A DNA stretch of 64,000 bases from Candidatus Bathyarchaeota archaeon (GTDB taxonomy: Archaea > Thermoproteota > Bathyarchaeia > TCS64): contig JASLYX010000001.1 in NCBI GenBank assembly GCA_030739585.1, positions 1 to 64,000 of the forward strand. The letters run 5' to 3'. The position numbers were made by a program, and so were the translations under genes. How positions within the stretch are numbered: the stretch's first letter is position 1; each line of letters starts with the position of its first letter. Of the stretch, positions 34,899 through 44,418 are shown in pieces. A model generated the notes under the pieces. It worked only from the letters and a program-made list of their open reading frames with translations, did not search any database and was not told where the DNA came from.

Positions 34899-35870
34899 AT
34901 GAGTCTACTGAAAGTTAACAACCTGAAAACCCACTTCTTCACCCCATTTGGCACGGTAAGAGCCGTGGATGACATAAGTTTTGAGATGGAAAGCAGTGTA
35001 GCTCTTGGCCTCGCGGGTGAATCCGGGTGCGGAAAGACAACTGCGGCATACTCTTTAATGAATTTGGTTCCGCTTCCTGGGCGTATTGTTGGAGGACAGA
35101 TTAATTTCAAGGGAAAAAACATCGTCGAATACAATGAAACTCAGCTTCGAGACATCAGATGGAAAGAGATCTCAATGGTGTTTCAGGGAGCCATGGCATC
35201 CCTAAACCCCCTATACACGATTGGGGATCAGATTTCTGAGCCAATCATTTACCATGAGGATGCCGACAAGAAAGAGGGCTGGAAGCGAGCTGAAGAGCTG
35301 TTAGAGCTTGTTGGAATAGAGGCCGCTAGGGTCGATAATTACCCTTGGGAACTGAGCGGAGGCATGAGGCAAAGAGCCATGATCGCTATGGCCTTAGCCT
35401 GTAATCCATCACTTCTGATAGCCGATGAGCCAACTACAGCCCTAGACGTCATTGTTAGCGCTCAGGTCATGGACTTAATAAAGAACCTAAGGAAGAAGCT
35501 GGATCTGTCCATGCTGTTAATCACTCACGACATCTCCGTTATTGCCCAGACATGCGATGAGCTTGCGATAATGTACGCTGGTAAGCTTGTAGAAAAGACC
35601 GATGTGCCCACGATATTCAAGACCCCTCTCCACCCTTACTCAAATGCACTGATCAAAGCCTTCCCTAATATCAAGGGAAAGAAGAAAAAGCTTTCAAGTA
35701 TTCCTGGAAGTCCGATTGACCTCATAGCTCCCCCACTGGGATGTAGGTTCGCTCCTCGCTGCCCCTTCGCACAGCCTTTATGTTTAGAGGATGAACCGAT
35801 ACTTGATCAGATTGAAAAGAACCATTTCGTAGCCTGCCACTTTTGGGAGGATATTCAGTCGAAGCGGTGA
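34899..35870 (+). CDS. peptide ABC transporter ATP-binding protein, DppD type
   Basis: Cytoplasmic ATPase of 323 residues: Walker A GESGCGKTT, signature LSGGMRQR, Walker B LLIADEPTTALD. The C-terminal oligopeptide-transporter extension has cysteines in GCRFAPRCPFAQPLC and a late CH, a pattern linked to an iron-sulfur cluster in some relatives. ATG 34899 has GGGTGAG upstream; GTG 34890 is a less likely alternative. It pairs with the next ATPase, whose start lies five bases after this stop. Confidence 0.92.
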   Translation: MSLLKVNNLKTHFFTPFGTVRAVDDISFEMESSVALGLAGESGCGKTTAAYSLMNLVPLPGRIVGGQINFKGKNIVEYNETQLRDIRWKEISMVFQGAMASLNPLYTIGDQISEPIIYHEDADKKEGWKRAEELLELVGIEAARVDNYPWELSGGMRQRAMIAMALACNPSLLIADEPTTALDVIVSAQVMDLIKNLRKKLDLSMLLITHDISVIAQTCDELAIMYAGKLVEKTDVPTIFKTPLHPYSNALIKAFPNIKGKKKKLSSIPGSPIDLIAPPLGCRFAPRCPFAQPLCLEDEPILDQIEKNHFVACHFWEDIQSKR

Positions 35871-35875
35871 AAACT

Positions 35876-36874
35876 ATGGAGAAAACACCAGTTATCCGCG
35901 TAAAAAATCTGTCTAAATGGTTTGAAATCAGAGAGAGTTTCTTAGAGTCGATATTCTCGAAAAAGAAACGACACCTGAAAGCCGTAGATGATATTAGTTT
36001 CGATATCTACGAGGGCGAGATATTTGGCTTAGTTGGAGAGAGCGGATGTGGCAAAACGACCACCGGTCGGCTGATAATGCACACCATTAAACCGACTAGT
36101 GGACAGGTGTTTTACAAAGATAAAGACCTAGCTTTAATTAAAGACAAGGTAGAGTTGAAGAAGCTCGCACTAGAGCTCCAGATGATCTTCCAAGACCCTT
36201 ACGAGTACCTAAGTCCCTGGCTCACCATCAAGGACACCTTAGCGGAACCCCTAAGGATCCATAATCTTGTTGAAACACCGGAGGAGGAGCTGGAAATGGT
36301 AAAAGAGGTTATGGAGGTGGTTGGTCTCACACCCGTTGAGATGATACTGCCAAAATACTCGTACCAGCTGAGCGGAGGCCAGAGGCAGAGGGTAGTTATT
36401 ACTCGCGCACTTTTGCTAAAACCTAGCTTTCTCGTAGCTGACGAGCCTGTTTCTATGCTGGACGTATCGATTAGGTTGGGCATCCTGAACTTATTGCTGG
36501 ACCTCAAGGAGAAATTGGAACTCACCAGTCTCTTCATCACTCACGACATCGCGGTATCTAGGTACATGTGCGACAGGATCGGCGTCATGTACCTGGGCAA
36601 GATCGTTGAGTTGGGTCCAACAGAGACGATTATCGAGAATCCGACTCACCCCTACACACAGGCACTAATAGCCGCGGTGCCGGTACCGGATCCGGAAATA
36701 AACCCCTCCGAGATACCTATAAAGGGAAGGATTCCGAGCAATGCCCTAGACCTACCGCCCGGATGCAGGTTCTCATCGAGATGCCCTCACGTTTTGGACA
36801 AGTGTATAGAGATAGAGCCCAATCTGGTCGAGATTGGGAAAGACCACTCCGTTTCATGTCACCTTGTGAACTAA
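35876..36874 (+). CDS. peptide ABC transporter ATP-binding protein, DppF type
   Basis: Second ATPase of 332 residues, with Walker A GESGCGKTT, signature LSGGQRQR and Walker B FLVADEPVSMLD. The C-terminal Cys cluster in GCRFSSRCPHVLDKC is like that of its partner. It closes the importer operon. ATG 35876 is preferred over an in-frame TTG at 35843 because it leaves the DppD stop clear and fits homologues. A T-rich stretch follows, then the NEW3 gene with its own TATA box. Confidence 0.92.
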   Translation: MEKTPVIRVKNLSKWFEIRESFLESIFSKKKRHLKAVDDISFDIYEGEIFGLVGESGCGKTTTGRLIMHTIKPTSGQVFYKDKDLALIKDKVELKKLALELQMIFQDPYEYLSPWLTIKDTLAEPLRIHNLVETPEEELEMVKEVMEVVGLTPVEMILPKYSYQLSGGQRQRVVITRALLLKPSFLVADEPVSMLDVSIRLGILNLLLDLKEKLELTSLFITHDIAVSRYMCDRIGVMYLGKIVELGPTETIIENPTHPYTQALIAAVPVPDPEINPSEIPIKGRIPSNALDLPPGCRFSSRCPHVLDKCIEIEPNLVEIGKDHSVSCHLVN

Positions 36875-36971
36875 TCACTTCTTTCCTCATTTTATTCTCA
36901 TTTATGCCAAGCAGTTTGGCTGAGACTGCCCACGTGTTATTTTTGACTTAAAAACGTTCTAAAAAATTTGG

Positions 36972-36981
36972 ACTATATTAT
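36972..36981 (+). promoter_or_regulatory. TATA box of the NEW3/ABC exporter block
   Basis: ACTATATTAT lies about 26 bp ahead of a predicted start site near 37003, shortly before the NEW3 gene. Confidence 0.4.
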
Positions 36982-37014
36982 TATGGAAACCTTAAATCGC
37001 TAGGGTCATTTGGT

Positions 37015-38217
37015 ATGTCGATAATGAGGAAACTTTTTATGATTACTAGGAAAAAAAGATTATCTGCTTTTTTTATAGCTTTTCTCTGCGTCCAGATGAT
37101 GACCCCTCTTGCGTTCGCAGCGGAGAGAGATGTAAAGATCAACACACCGTTCCCTAATATCGTCTTAGATATTGGGCAGTATGCCGAGTTCAAGATAAAC
37201 CTGATCAACAATGGGCAGGAAGAGGAGGTCCTCGATCTGTCCCTATCAGGACCTTTAGATTGGGAATATAGCATTAAAAGTGGGAGATATCTCGTCAAGA
37301 GCGTATACCTAGATGTTAATGAGTCTAAGTCTGTAATTTTCGAGGCAGTACCCCCCTCCGGTGAAGACTCGGGGTTGTATACCTTCATGGTTTATGCAGA
37401 GAGTCGCGATGGTAAGTTGAGTAAATCCCTAACTGTTCAGGTGGAGCTAATGGCAACGATAGCCGAGTCCGGCATTAGGGTCAGTACTCCTTATCCTTCT
37501 ATTGAGGGAGCTGCTGGGCAGGACTTTGAGTTCAGTGTAGAAGTTGTAAACAAGGATACCAAGGATATGACTATCGACTTCACGGCCCTACATCCTCCCA
37601 ATTGGCAGGTAACCTTCAAACCTAGGTTCTCAGATAATCTCATACGCTCTCTAGAGTTCAAGGGTGGCGCAAGTGAAGTATTGAATATGTTAATCTCTCC
37701 CCCTCCCGGAGTTGCCCCCGGATATTATGACATCGAGATGAAAGCAGAGTCGGATGAATACTCCAGTAGCCTTGTCTTCAGTATCTATCTAATTGGAACC
37801 TACTCCCTTGAGTTTATCCCCTCAAATGGTAGACTGAGCCTAGATGCCCAACAGGGCAAGGCAAGCGTCATCTCCTTGAATGTGAATAACACTGGAACTG
37901 CCCCATTAAAGTCGGTGATATTCTTATCCGATCAGCCCGTAGGATGGGACGTTGAATTTGACACAACAGAGATACCCCTCCTTGATCGCTCAGGATCTAG
38001 GCAGGTAAGGGCGAGAATTACCCCTCCTACGGATGCCATCCCTGGAGACTATATAATGAAACTTTACTCGTCTATACAGAAGGAAGGGATCTCCGAGAGT
38101 ATAAATTATAGAGTTACCGTCAAGGGTGATGTCTCGTGGGGATTCGTTGGTATCGGTATTATTGTCGTATTGGCTGTTGCACTCGTTGGCATCGTCTGGC
38201 GGCTGGGCAGAAGATGA
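37015..38217 (+). CDS. secreted, membrane-anchored protein with three NEW3-like domains
   Basis: This 400-residue protein has a signal peptide (about residues 14-35, ending near LAFAAE), three Ig-like NEW3/NPCBM-type domains, and a C-terminal membrane helix (about 373-395) with a basic tail. Each domain begins with a conserved strand such as INTPFPNIVLDIGQ, RVSTPYPSIEGAAG or IPSNGRLSLDAQQG and carries a W near its end (PLDWEY, PPNWQVTF, PVGWDVEF). It would lie outside the membrane. Its stop overlaps the next start (ATGA), so it is translationally coupled to the ABC ATPase and probably belongs to the exporter as an external partner. The ligand is unknown. Confidence 0.85.
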   Translation: MSIMRKLFMITRKKRLSAFFIAFLCVQMMTPLAFAAERDVKINTPFPNIVLDIGQYAEFKINLINNGQEEEVLDLSLSGPLDWEYSIKSGRYLVKSVYLDVNESKSVIFEAVPPSGEDSGLYTFMVYAESRDGKLSKSLTVQVELMATIAESGIRVSTPYPSIEGAAGQDFEFSVEVVNKDTKDMTIDFTALHPPNWQVTFKPRFSDNLIRSLEFKGGASEVLNMLISPPPGVAPGYYDIEMKAESDEYSSSLVFSIYLIGTYSLEFIPSNGRLSLDAQQGKASVISLNVNNTGTAPLKSVIFLSDQPVGWDVEFDTTEIPLLDRSGSRQVRARITPPTDAIPGDYIMKLYSSIQKEGISESINYRVTVKGDVSWGFVGIGIIVVLAVALVGIVWRLGRR

Positions 38218-39152
38218 CAATATCCGCAAAGGCCATCATCAACACAAATGGTCTTTGTAAAAAGTACGGCGAGTTCACAGCAGTTGATAACCTTAACTTA
38301 TTCATCTCAGAGGGAGAGATATTCGGGCTCCTTGGACCGAATGGTTCCGGTAAGACCACTATCATACTGATGCTCCTCGGCCTGACAGAGCCCACATCGG
38401 GTACGGTTAGTGTATTCGGCTTTGATCCCGTCAAAGAACCTTTCAGGGTCAAACGACTTTGCGGATATCTGCCAGAAAAGATTGGATTCTACGAGAATCT
38501 CACCGCTGGTCAGAACCTGCGATACTTCGCCCGTTTGAACGGTATGCCCCAAAACGATATGATTACGCAAATCGACAAGACTTTGCACGATGTGGGGCTT
38601 GGAGTTCATAAGGATACAAAAGTGAGTAAATTCTCTAAGGGGATGAAGCAGCGTCTGGGTCTAGCTAACGTGTTGTTTAAAGAACCTAGGCTCATCATCC
38701 TCGACGAGCCCACTCAGGGGATAGACCCTAAGGGTATTGAGGAAATATTGGATCTTCTCACCGAAATCAACAACGAGGTGGGCGCAACAATACTACTCTC
38801 GTCTCATCTCATACACCACGTTCAGCAGGTCTGCGACAACATAGGTATCATGGGAAAGGGCAGGATGAGAAAGAGGGGGAAGATCAAGAACATAGAAGAT
38901 ACGTTTGAGAAGAATTGGATAATTGAGATTGAAGTTCGTGATATTAACGAGAGTATTCTTAGGTCCATCTCCGAATTGCCAGATGTCAGATGGGTGAAAA
39001 GTGATGGTAACATGATCTTTGTGGAGTGCCAACGAGATATTAGATCAGAGCTATCGTTGGCTATAATCTCCAAAGGCGGGTCGTTGATGGGGCTCAGGTT
39101 GGTGGAGCGAACTCTGGGTGATATCTATAAGATGTACTCGGAGGTACCGTAA
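38214..39152 (+). CDS. ABC exporter ATP-binding protein (module 1)
   Basis: ATPase of 312 residues of the ABC-2 (drug/lipid/protein export) type. Walker A is GPNGSGKTT, the signature reads FSKGMKQRLGL, and Walker B is LIILDEPTQGIDP. The C-terminal part continues past the ATPase core with a further domain seen in CcmA/NodI/Gld-type exporters. ATG 38214 overlaps the NEW3 stop codon; the longer frame upstream is a shadow. The permease begins four bases after the stop. Confidence 0.92.
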   Translation: MTISAKAIINTNGLCKKYGEFTAVDNLNLFISEGEIFGLLGPNGSGKTTIILMLLGLTEPTSGTVSVFGFDPVKEPFRVKRLCGYLPEKIGFYENLTAGQNLRYFARLNGMPQNDMITQIDKTLHDVGLGVHKDTKVSKFSKGMKQRLGLANVLFKEPRLIILDEPTQGIDPKGIEEILDLLTEINNEVGATILLSSHLIHHVQQVCDNIGIMGKGRMRKRGKIKNIEDTFEKNWIIEIEVRDINESILRSISELPDVRWVKSDGNMIFVECQRDIRSELSLAIISKGGSLMGLRLVERTLGDIYKMYSEVP

Positions 39153-39155
39153 TTA

Positions 39156-40049
39156 ATGGTAGGTACCCTAGAGGTCTTCCGGAAGGAGATGGCCGATCAT
39201 CTCAGCAGTTACAGGCTGTATATTATCACTTTCCTCGTCTACATCATCGGCTTCTCCATGTCTTTTTCCTCTATCTCTTCAATCAGGTTACAGCTCAAGA
39301 GGACTCTGGGAGAGTCCGTTTTCCTCAAAGTCTATTCGTTACAAACTGGTCTCATCCCGTCATTCTTAGGGTTCATTGCCTATTTTGGCCCACTCATTAG
39401 CCTGATACTTGTCTTCGACGCTATAAACAGGGAGACCTCTCAGGGAACAATGGGGTTGCTTGTCTCCCAACCAATACATCGAGATTCCATAATAAACGGG
39501 AAGTTCTCCGCCACCTCTGCGACCGTTGCTATCCTCTTGATGGGGGTCTTCGGTATCATCACAGGGTTTACTGTCATGACACTGGGCACGCTACCGACCA
39601 TGGAAGAAGCACTTAGAATTACGGTGTTCTACTTCGTGAGCGTGATCTACCTTTCTTTCTGGATCGGACTGGGGCTATTGTACTCGATAGTTTTCGAACG
39701 GGAGGGCACCTCAGCCCTCGCCTCGATAGCCACCTGGATATTCTTCAACGTATTTGTATATATGATAGCTGACATAGTCAAGAGTACGGGGGGGTCGTCT
39801 CAGAGCTTGCTCCTTTTTACTCCTACACACATCTACACCCAAGCTTCCTCGGTCATTATGATCCCGAACATGAGGTTGCTTGGGCCGATATCTTATGAAC
39901 GTGTTGTGGGGATGCTTCCAACTCCCCTCTCCTTCACTCAGAGCATATTGTTGATCTGGCCTCACCTAACGACGTTGACCGCAGCGATGATGCTCATATT
40001 TACCGTATCGTATCTATTGTTCGTCAAAAGGGAAATCAGGTCGACCTGA
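39156..40049 (+). CDS. ABC-2 type exporter permease (module 1)
   Basis: The 297-residue membrane protein has about six helices. FDAINRETSQGTMGLLVSQP is the typical cytoplasmic loop of NosY/ABC-2 permeases. Together with the preceding ATPase and the NEW3 protein it makes a complete exporter unit. The substrate is unknown; NEW3-linked exporters are widespread in archaea and bacteria without a settled role. The start is ATG 39156, four bases after the ATPase stop. Confidence 0.9.
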   Translation: MVGTLEVFRKEMADHLSSYRLYIITFLVYIIGFSMSFSSISSIRLQLKRTLGESVFLKVYSLQTGLIPSFLGFIAYFGPLISLILVFDAINRETSQGTMGLLVSQPIHRDSIINGKFSATSATVAILLMGVFGIITGFTVMTLGTLPTMEEALRITVFYFVSVIYLSFWIGLGLLYSIVFEREGTSALASIATWIFFNVFVYMIADIVKSTGGSSQSLLLFTPTHIYTQASSVIMIPNMRLLGPISYERVVGMLPTPLSFTQSILLIWPHLTTLTAAMMLIFTVSYLLFVKREIRST

Positions 40050-40210
40050 TGCCTTTAAATCTCCCAAGAGCTTCTCCGGTGTATTTTCTCAAATCCTCTT
40101 CTGGCAAGAAAATGATAATATGTACAAGGCAATTTTTCAACACCTAAATAGCAATATACTCTCACTAGAGTAATAGTGCCATTTGTACGTACGGAGTTGA
40201 TATATTTTTC

Positions 40211-40717
40211 ATGAGGCGCTTAATCGGTAGGAGAAAAGTCAACCGACTGGGAGTGATCGTAGCTCTTGTGATCCTCTTAGGGCTGTTAGGTCCGTGGATC
40301 ACCCTAGACTACGATTCTTACCCCGTTTTTAACCTAAAAACCAGGCTAGGGGAGAAGCATTATCATGCTAGGATCGAGCTAAGCCCTTTCTTCGGGACTC
40401 TATATAGGGATAGACAGATGGTCACCAGAATTTGGTACCTAAGCACGGGCACCGCTATTGGCGGGGCTATCCTAGCAGTGGCCGCAATACTAACCTCTTT
40501 CAGGTATAGCAGGAACTGGGCCAACTTTATGATCTTCTTTACCTGTTTGGGGGGTCTTGTCGTATTCTTTCTCAGTCTCGGCAGGGGGATATCCGTCGGG
40601 GTGTTCACTCACGTCGGTTGGGGTTTAGGTGCATGCATCCTAGGGATCTTCCTGATGTTCATCGTTTCCTTCATAGAGATCACCCGGAACAGCGTGTCAA
40701 GATTCATAGATCGCTGA
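40211..40717 (+). CDS. four-helix membrane protein of unknown function
   Basis: This 168-residue hydrophobic protein is not recognised. It has four membrane segments (about residues 12-30, 78-96, 102-120 and 136-156) and one polar loop of about 45 residues after the first helix, containing TLDYDSYPVFNLK and a cluster of charged residues. It lies between two ABC exporter modules on the same strand, so it may be an accessory. The start is ATG 40211. Upstream (about 40150-40208) there are TATA-like stretches, so it may be transcribed separately. Confidence 0.7.
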   Translation: MRRLIGRRKVNRLGVIVALVILLGLLGPWITLDYDSYPVFNLKTRLGEKHYHARIELSPFFGTLYRDRQMVTRIWYLSTGTAIGGAILAVAAILTSFRYSRNWANFMIFFTCLGGLVVFFLSLGRGISVGVFTHVGWGLGACILGIFLMFIVSFIEITRNSVSRFIDR

Positions 40718-40724
40718 TAATCGA

Positions 40725-40731
40725 TATATAA
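40725..40731 (+). promoter_or_regulatory. TATA box of exporter module 2
   Basis: TATATAA is centred about 28 bp ahead of the TTG start at 40756. It suggests a leaderless or very short-leader transcript. Confidence 0.5.
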
Positions 40732-40755
40732 CACCGTTCCTGATTTTGATCCACT

Positions 40756-41481
40756 TTGGAAACGGTAATAGAAGTCGACAAGTTAGTAAAATATTTTAAA
40801 AATCATCTGATTCTCGACGGCATAGACCTCAAGGTGGTCAAAGGCGAAATTCATGGTCTCATAGGATCTAACGGCGCAGGGAAATCTACTACCCTGAAGA
40901 TATTATGTGGTCTGATCAAACCTTCTTCCGGCATAGTAAGGATAAATAACTTAATTTTAGATAAAAATAGGCACTCCATAAGTAAAATCTTGGGGTATAT
41001 TCCAGAAACCCCCGAGCTGTATCCTTCATTGACGGTCCGGGAGACTCTAGATTTCATAGGAGCGATCCACTCAATACCCGCGGATGTGTTAAATCTTAGA
41101 ATCCTGAATTACATGCAAAAATTCGAGATACAGCATCTAAGCAAGAAATTTATAGGTTCACTTTCAAGGGGAGAGCTGCAGAGGGTCTTGATCTGCTCCG
41201 TGATGATGAGAGAACCGAAGATATTCCTTCTAGATGAGCCGTTTTATGCTCTAGACCCCAAGAGTGCCAAGATATTTTGCGAGATCTTAAGGAGAAAGAG
41301 TGAAAAGACCGCAACAGTACTCCTCGCCACACATTTGCTGGATGTTGCTGAAAAGATCTGCGACTCCATAACTATTATAGATGGTGGAACCACAGTCGCC
41401 AGCGGTAACCTTTCAGATATAAAGAAAGTTGGTGACCGGGAGTGTACTCTAGAAGAGGCCTTTATTGAGTACACGGGCTGA
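40756..41481 (+). CDS. ABC exporter ATP-binding protein (module 2)
   Basis: ATPase of 241 residues, the minimal ABC-2 length. Walker A is GSNGAGKST. The signature is SLSRGELQR, slightly unlike the usual LSGGQ. Walker B is IFLLDEPFYALDP. The start is TTG 40756, supported by a TATA box at leaderless distance and by the lack of an upstream Met. The base composition is somewhat AT-richer than module 1. It must work with the following 592-residue permease. Confidence 0.88.
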   Translation: METVIEVDKLVKYFKNHLILDGIDLKVVKGEIHGLIGSNGAGKSTTLKILCGLIKPSSGIVRINNLILDKNRHSISKILGYIPETPELYPSLTVRETLDFIGAIHSIPADVLNLRILNYMQKFEIQHLSKKFIGSLSRGELQRVLICSVMMREPKIFLLDEPFYALDPKSAKIFCEILRRKSEKTATVLLATHLLDVAEKICDSITIIDGGTTVASGNLSDIKKVGDRECTLEEAFIEYTG

Positions 41482-41494
41482 TAGGGGCGCTAAG

Positions 41495-43273
41495 ATGAGA
41501 CTCTTTGTTCTGCTCAGGCTGGAGCTGAAGAGGCTGGGAAACGAACTGAGGCTATCCATGCGGGAGTCCTATTTTGTAGCTAGTTTTGTTATTATGCTCG
41601 TAACGCTGTTGTTTCTCAATCAGGGCCTAAACCTTTTCTTCAGGGTTCCTGAGCTATGGCAGCGAGTCCTAGGTGCGGAGCTTTTCCGGAACGCAGAACT
41701 TGTAATGTTTGCTTTCCCCCTCTGGATCTTGTATTCTGTTATTAAGGGATTTATCTCAAATGATCTTTTAAATAAGTTCAACCTTGCGGACACTCTTATA
41801 CTTCTCTCATCGCCTGTTTCAAGGAGAGAGATTTACCTTTCCAGGTATTTCAGAAATCTAGTGAGAAGGCTACCCAAAACCATCCTATTATTCGTATCGA
41901 GTAGCCCAGTGTTTTTATTTTTCAACCTAAACAGGTTAGAGATAATCGTACTGTTTTTCACAACTCTAGTATTCATCGAGCTGAATCATAAGGTGAGCAA
42001 TGTGACCTTTCTGGCCACCAGAACTGCATCCCACGGAGTGGGAGCTGAAAAGAATGTCGCCCTGGTGATAGTTGTCTTGTCTTCTCTGGGTTTGATAGCG
42101 ACTGTTTTTTCCCCGTTATCAGGAACGATTCATCCACTCAACAGGGTGTTTAATCCCTCTTCAATTGTCAGCGACACACTAACGTTGTTAGCTAGCGATT
42201 CTACAAACACCCATATGATTATAATTAATCTCATAACCTTGTTGCTGATTTATGCTTCGTTGATTGTATTTTCTTACTTGACAAGTGGCAGTTTCGATGT
42301 TATCTTGGCGGAAACAAAGGAGAGCCCCAGAAATTTACAGCAAAGCTCAATTAAATGGATTCCCTTCTGGAAACGTCTTGATGGAGGCTTTAGGTCTATC
42401 CCGATCCTCTGGAAGGATGTGATAACTTACCTACGCGAGCGTTGGATGATAGGCACTCTGGAATTGATGGCGAATTATGGCATGTTTATTCTTCTCTTCA
42501 CTAGATTTGAAGTATTTAGAGAACTTGCAGTCATAGGTGGTGCATATAACTATACACCAGTATACCTGCTCCCTTTCATAATCATTCTCTTTCTGCACCT
42601 ATTCTCGCCAGGTGCGTTAATCTTTAGGGATGAGGCGAGGCTGATGTGGCTGCTCAAGACTTCTGATCTTTCAATTGAAGCTCTTCTGGTCGCAAAGTAT
42701 GCGTACAGCGTCGTCATGACTTTGCTCTACACTCTACCATTAATCTTGATGGTCTTATTGGCCGCGATCGACAACAAGCTAACCGTGATATTTTTGGTGG
42801 TTAACGTGATCTTTATCCACAGCTCTATTCAAATGGTAGCAAGCTCTTTCTTTTTCTCTTACTCGAAGAAGGTCCTTGATGGGGGATTCATGCTCTCTTT
42901 CGTCCAGATTGCGGTCTCATTCGCCATTGTAGGATTGTATCTCTCAATACTGTTTCTTCATCCCTCCGTGTTGTTATTTGTGTCCTGCATGGTAATCTCC
43001 CTGGTAATCACCAAGTACGGCAAGCCAAAATTATACTATATTATAGATCTACTATCAAATTTCTATGTTGTCGGGCTGATATCATCACTCTTGATAGGGT
43101 TCACTTTAATATCCTTCTCATTTCTACAATTCAGCGTCCTGCGCGACGCCCTCTCAAGCTCCTATAATCTCGTCTCTTTCTTTATCATAAGTCCGATATT
43201 CACTTTTATTATTTTCAAGGTGTCCTCCACGATAACCACAAAAAACCTGATCGAACAGGAAGGGTTCCAATAA
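41495..43273 (+). CDS. large ABC-2 type permease (module 2)
   Basis: The 592-residue membrane protein has about twelve hydrophobic segments, twice the usual ABC-2 permease, so it could contain two membrane halves in one chain. The segment between (about 285-320) is soluble and charged (AETKESPRNLQQSS, RSIPILWKDVITYLRERW), resembling a second cytoplasmic helix before a new half. ATG 41495 is chosen over TTG 41465, which overlaps the ATPase. I see no signature that gives the substrate. The arrangement of a small ATPase plus one long permease is compact and complete. Confidence 0.85.
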   Translation: MRLFVLLRLELKRLGNELRLSMRESYFVASFVIMLVTLLFLNQGLNLFFRVPELWQRVLGAELFRNAELVMFAFPLWILYSVIKGFISNDLLNKFNLADTLILLSSPVSRREIYLSRYFRNLVRRLPKTILLFVSSSPVFLFFNLNRLEIIVLFFTTLVFIELNHKVSNVTFLATRTASHGVGAEKNVALVIVVLSSLGLIATVFSPLSGTIHPLNRVFNPSSIVSDTLTLLASDSTNTHMIIINLITLLLIYASLIVFSYLTSGSFDVILAETKESPRNLQQSSIKWIPFWKRLDGGFRSIPILWKDVITYLRERWMIGTLELMANYGMFILLFTRFEVFRELAVIGGAYNYTPVYLLPFIIILFLHLFSPGALIFRDEARLMWLLKTSDLSIEALLVAKYAYSVVMTLLYTLPLILMVLLAAIDNKLTVIFLVVNVIFIHSSIQMVASSFFFSYSKKVLDGGFMLSFVQIAVSFAIVGLYLSILFLHPSVLLFVSCMVISLVITKYGKPKLYYIIDLLSNFYVVGLISSLLIGFTLISFSFLQFSVLRDALSSSYNLVSFFIISPIFTFIIFKVSSTITTKNLIEQEGFQ

Positions 43274-43319
43274 AAGTCTCCGTGGTCGCATTTTAACGTC
43301 CCAACTGCTAGCGCGCGAG

Positions 43320-43853
43320 TTATCGATAGCCCGAGCTCAGCATCCCCGTAATCTCCCCATGGAGGGCCCACATACGACCCAACGCCGGGTGGTCCGCCCC
43401 AAGCTTCTTCGCCATCCTCCCAACTGTCACCCCAAACTCTACCTCCCCCGGTCCCTCCGCAAGCTTATCCGCGTAACAAACTACCTTCTCCTCCAGCGAC
43501 TTTGGCACATAAATGCCATCAGGAAACCCCAGCTCTTTCGCCTCATCCGCCGGGACCCCCGCTCCCATGTGCCTTTCCACGATCTTAACAACCGATAATG
43601 GCAGCCCCCTCTCTCTTGCCAGCTTCCCCCCAATTACTGCATGCTTTGTCCCATGGGTCACGCTTCTGCCCAGATCATGGAGTAAAGCCCCAGCCTCAAC
43701 CAAAGTGAGATCCATTTCAAACCCTGCCCTGACTAGGCTTCCCCCGATTCGGGCCGCCAACCCCGCCACATTCAAACAGTGGCTGATGACGCTGCGATTA
43801 CAACCAGCACTTTTTAGAATCCCTATTGCTTCGCCTCTCCCAGGGGGACTCAA
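43320..43853 (-). CDS. HD-domain phosphohydrolase-like protein (TIGR00295 type)
   Basis: This 177-residue HD-superfamily protein has the metal pattern H...HD...D: His25 in VISHCLNVAG, HD in GALLHDLGR, and histidines in HAVIGGKL and VERHMGAG, with an Asp in CYADKLAEG. Members are predicted phosphohydrolases of nucleotide or related substrates. It matches the archaeal TIGR00295 group by length and by the HMGAGVPADEAKELG segment. The start is TTG 43853 with GGAG a few bases upstream, two bases after the TFE stop, so it is in one operon with TFE. Confidence 0.85.
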   Translation of the reverse strand: MSPPGRGEAIGILKSAGCNRSVISHCLNVAGLAARIGGSLVRAGFEMDLTLVEAGALLHDLGRSVTHGTKHAVIGGKLARERGLPLSVVKIVERHMGAGVPADEAKELGFPDGIYVPKSLEEKVVCYADKLAEGPGEVEFGVTVGRMAKKLGADHPALGRMWALHGEITGMLSSGYR

Positions 43854-43855
43854 GC

Positions 43856-44368
43856 CTACAGCTCTCCCTCGATCTCCGCGATCTTCGCCTTAAGAAAATC
43901 AATATAACTATCGTTTCCCACCGGCTTGAGTGAGTCCCCGCAAACAGAACAATTAAATACAGTATCCATGGCATCCTCAAAGGTGATCCGAACACAACCC
44001 TCGGATCCACACTGATAGAACTCGTGATTCAACTCGTGGCTTAGCCTCGACTTTAGCTTCTTCAGGATTTTGGTCTTTAATCCTGTGATGAAAGCCTCAA
44101 TTAACTCTTGCTGTAGCCTCCACAGAAAGATAAACCAGCCAGTTTCTTTATCCCTGAACCGTCTAGATGCCACCATACTATGATTGTAGAATTTGTAAAG
44201 GATTTTCCTGACCTCGTTTATCTGAATTTCCGTCTGCCCAGCGATCTCCTCCACCGTGATCTCGTCCACATTCCTGATCACATCAATAATCAAGACTCCC
44301 TCCTCCCCCCCTAGGATAAATGCGATCTGGTCTACAGTACCATCGCTGACGTTACTAAATAAGCTCAT
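43856..44368 (-). CDS. tfe: transcription factor E (TFE alpha)
   Basis: The archaeal homologue of TFIIE-alpha helps open the promoter with TBP, TFB and RNA polymerase. The 170-residue protein has an N-terminal winged helix (about 8-85, with EITVEEIAGQTEIQINEVRK), a helical linker, and a zinc ribbon with cysteines in CGSEGC and CSVCGD (about 122-148). Length and domain order are standard. The HD-domain gene follows almost directly, and Trm56 precedes it on the same strand by 50 bases. Confidence 0.93.
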   Translation of the reverse strand: MSLFSNVSDGTVDQIAFILGGEEGVLIIDVIRNVDEITVEEIAGQTEIQINEVRKILYKFYNHSMVASRRFRDKETGWFIFLWRLQQELIEAFITGLKTKILKKLKSRLSHELNHEFYQCGSEGCVRITFEDAMDTVFNCSVCGDSLKPVGNDSYIDFLKAKIAEIEGEL

Positions 44369-44418
44369 ATTTCTTCCCGGATTCCTCTAGTACCTAGCCA
44401 CATCACCGGACTTAAAGC

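Noticed and set aside
34613-35134. 173-codon minus-strand frame across the DppC/DppD junction
   Set aside because: It crosses two intact transporter genes in antisense and has shadow-like composition.
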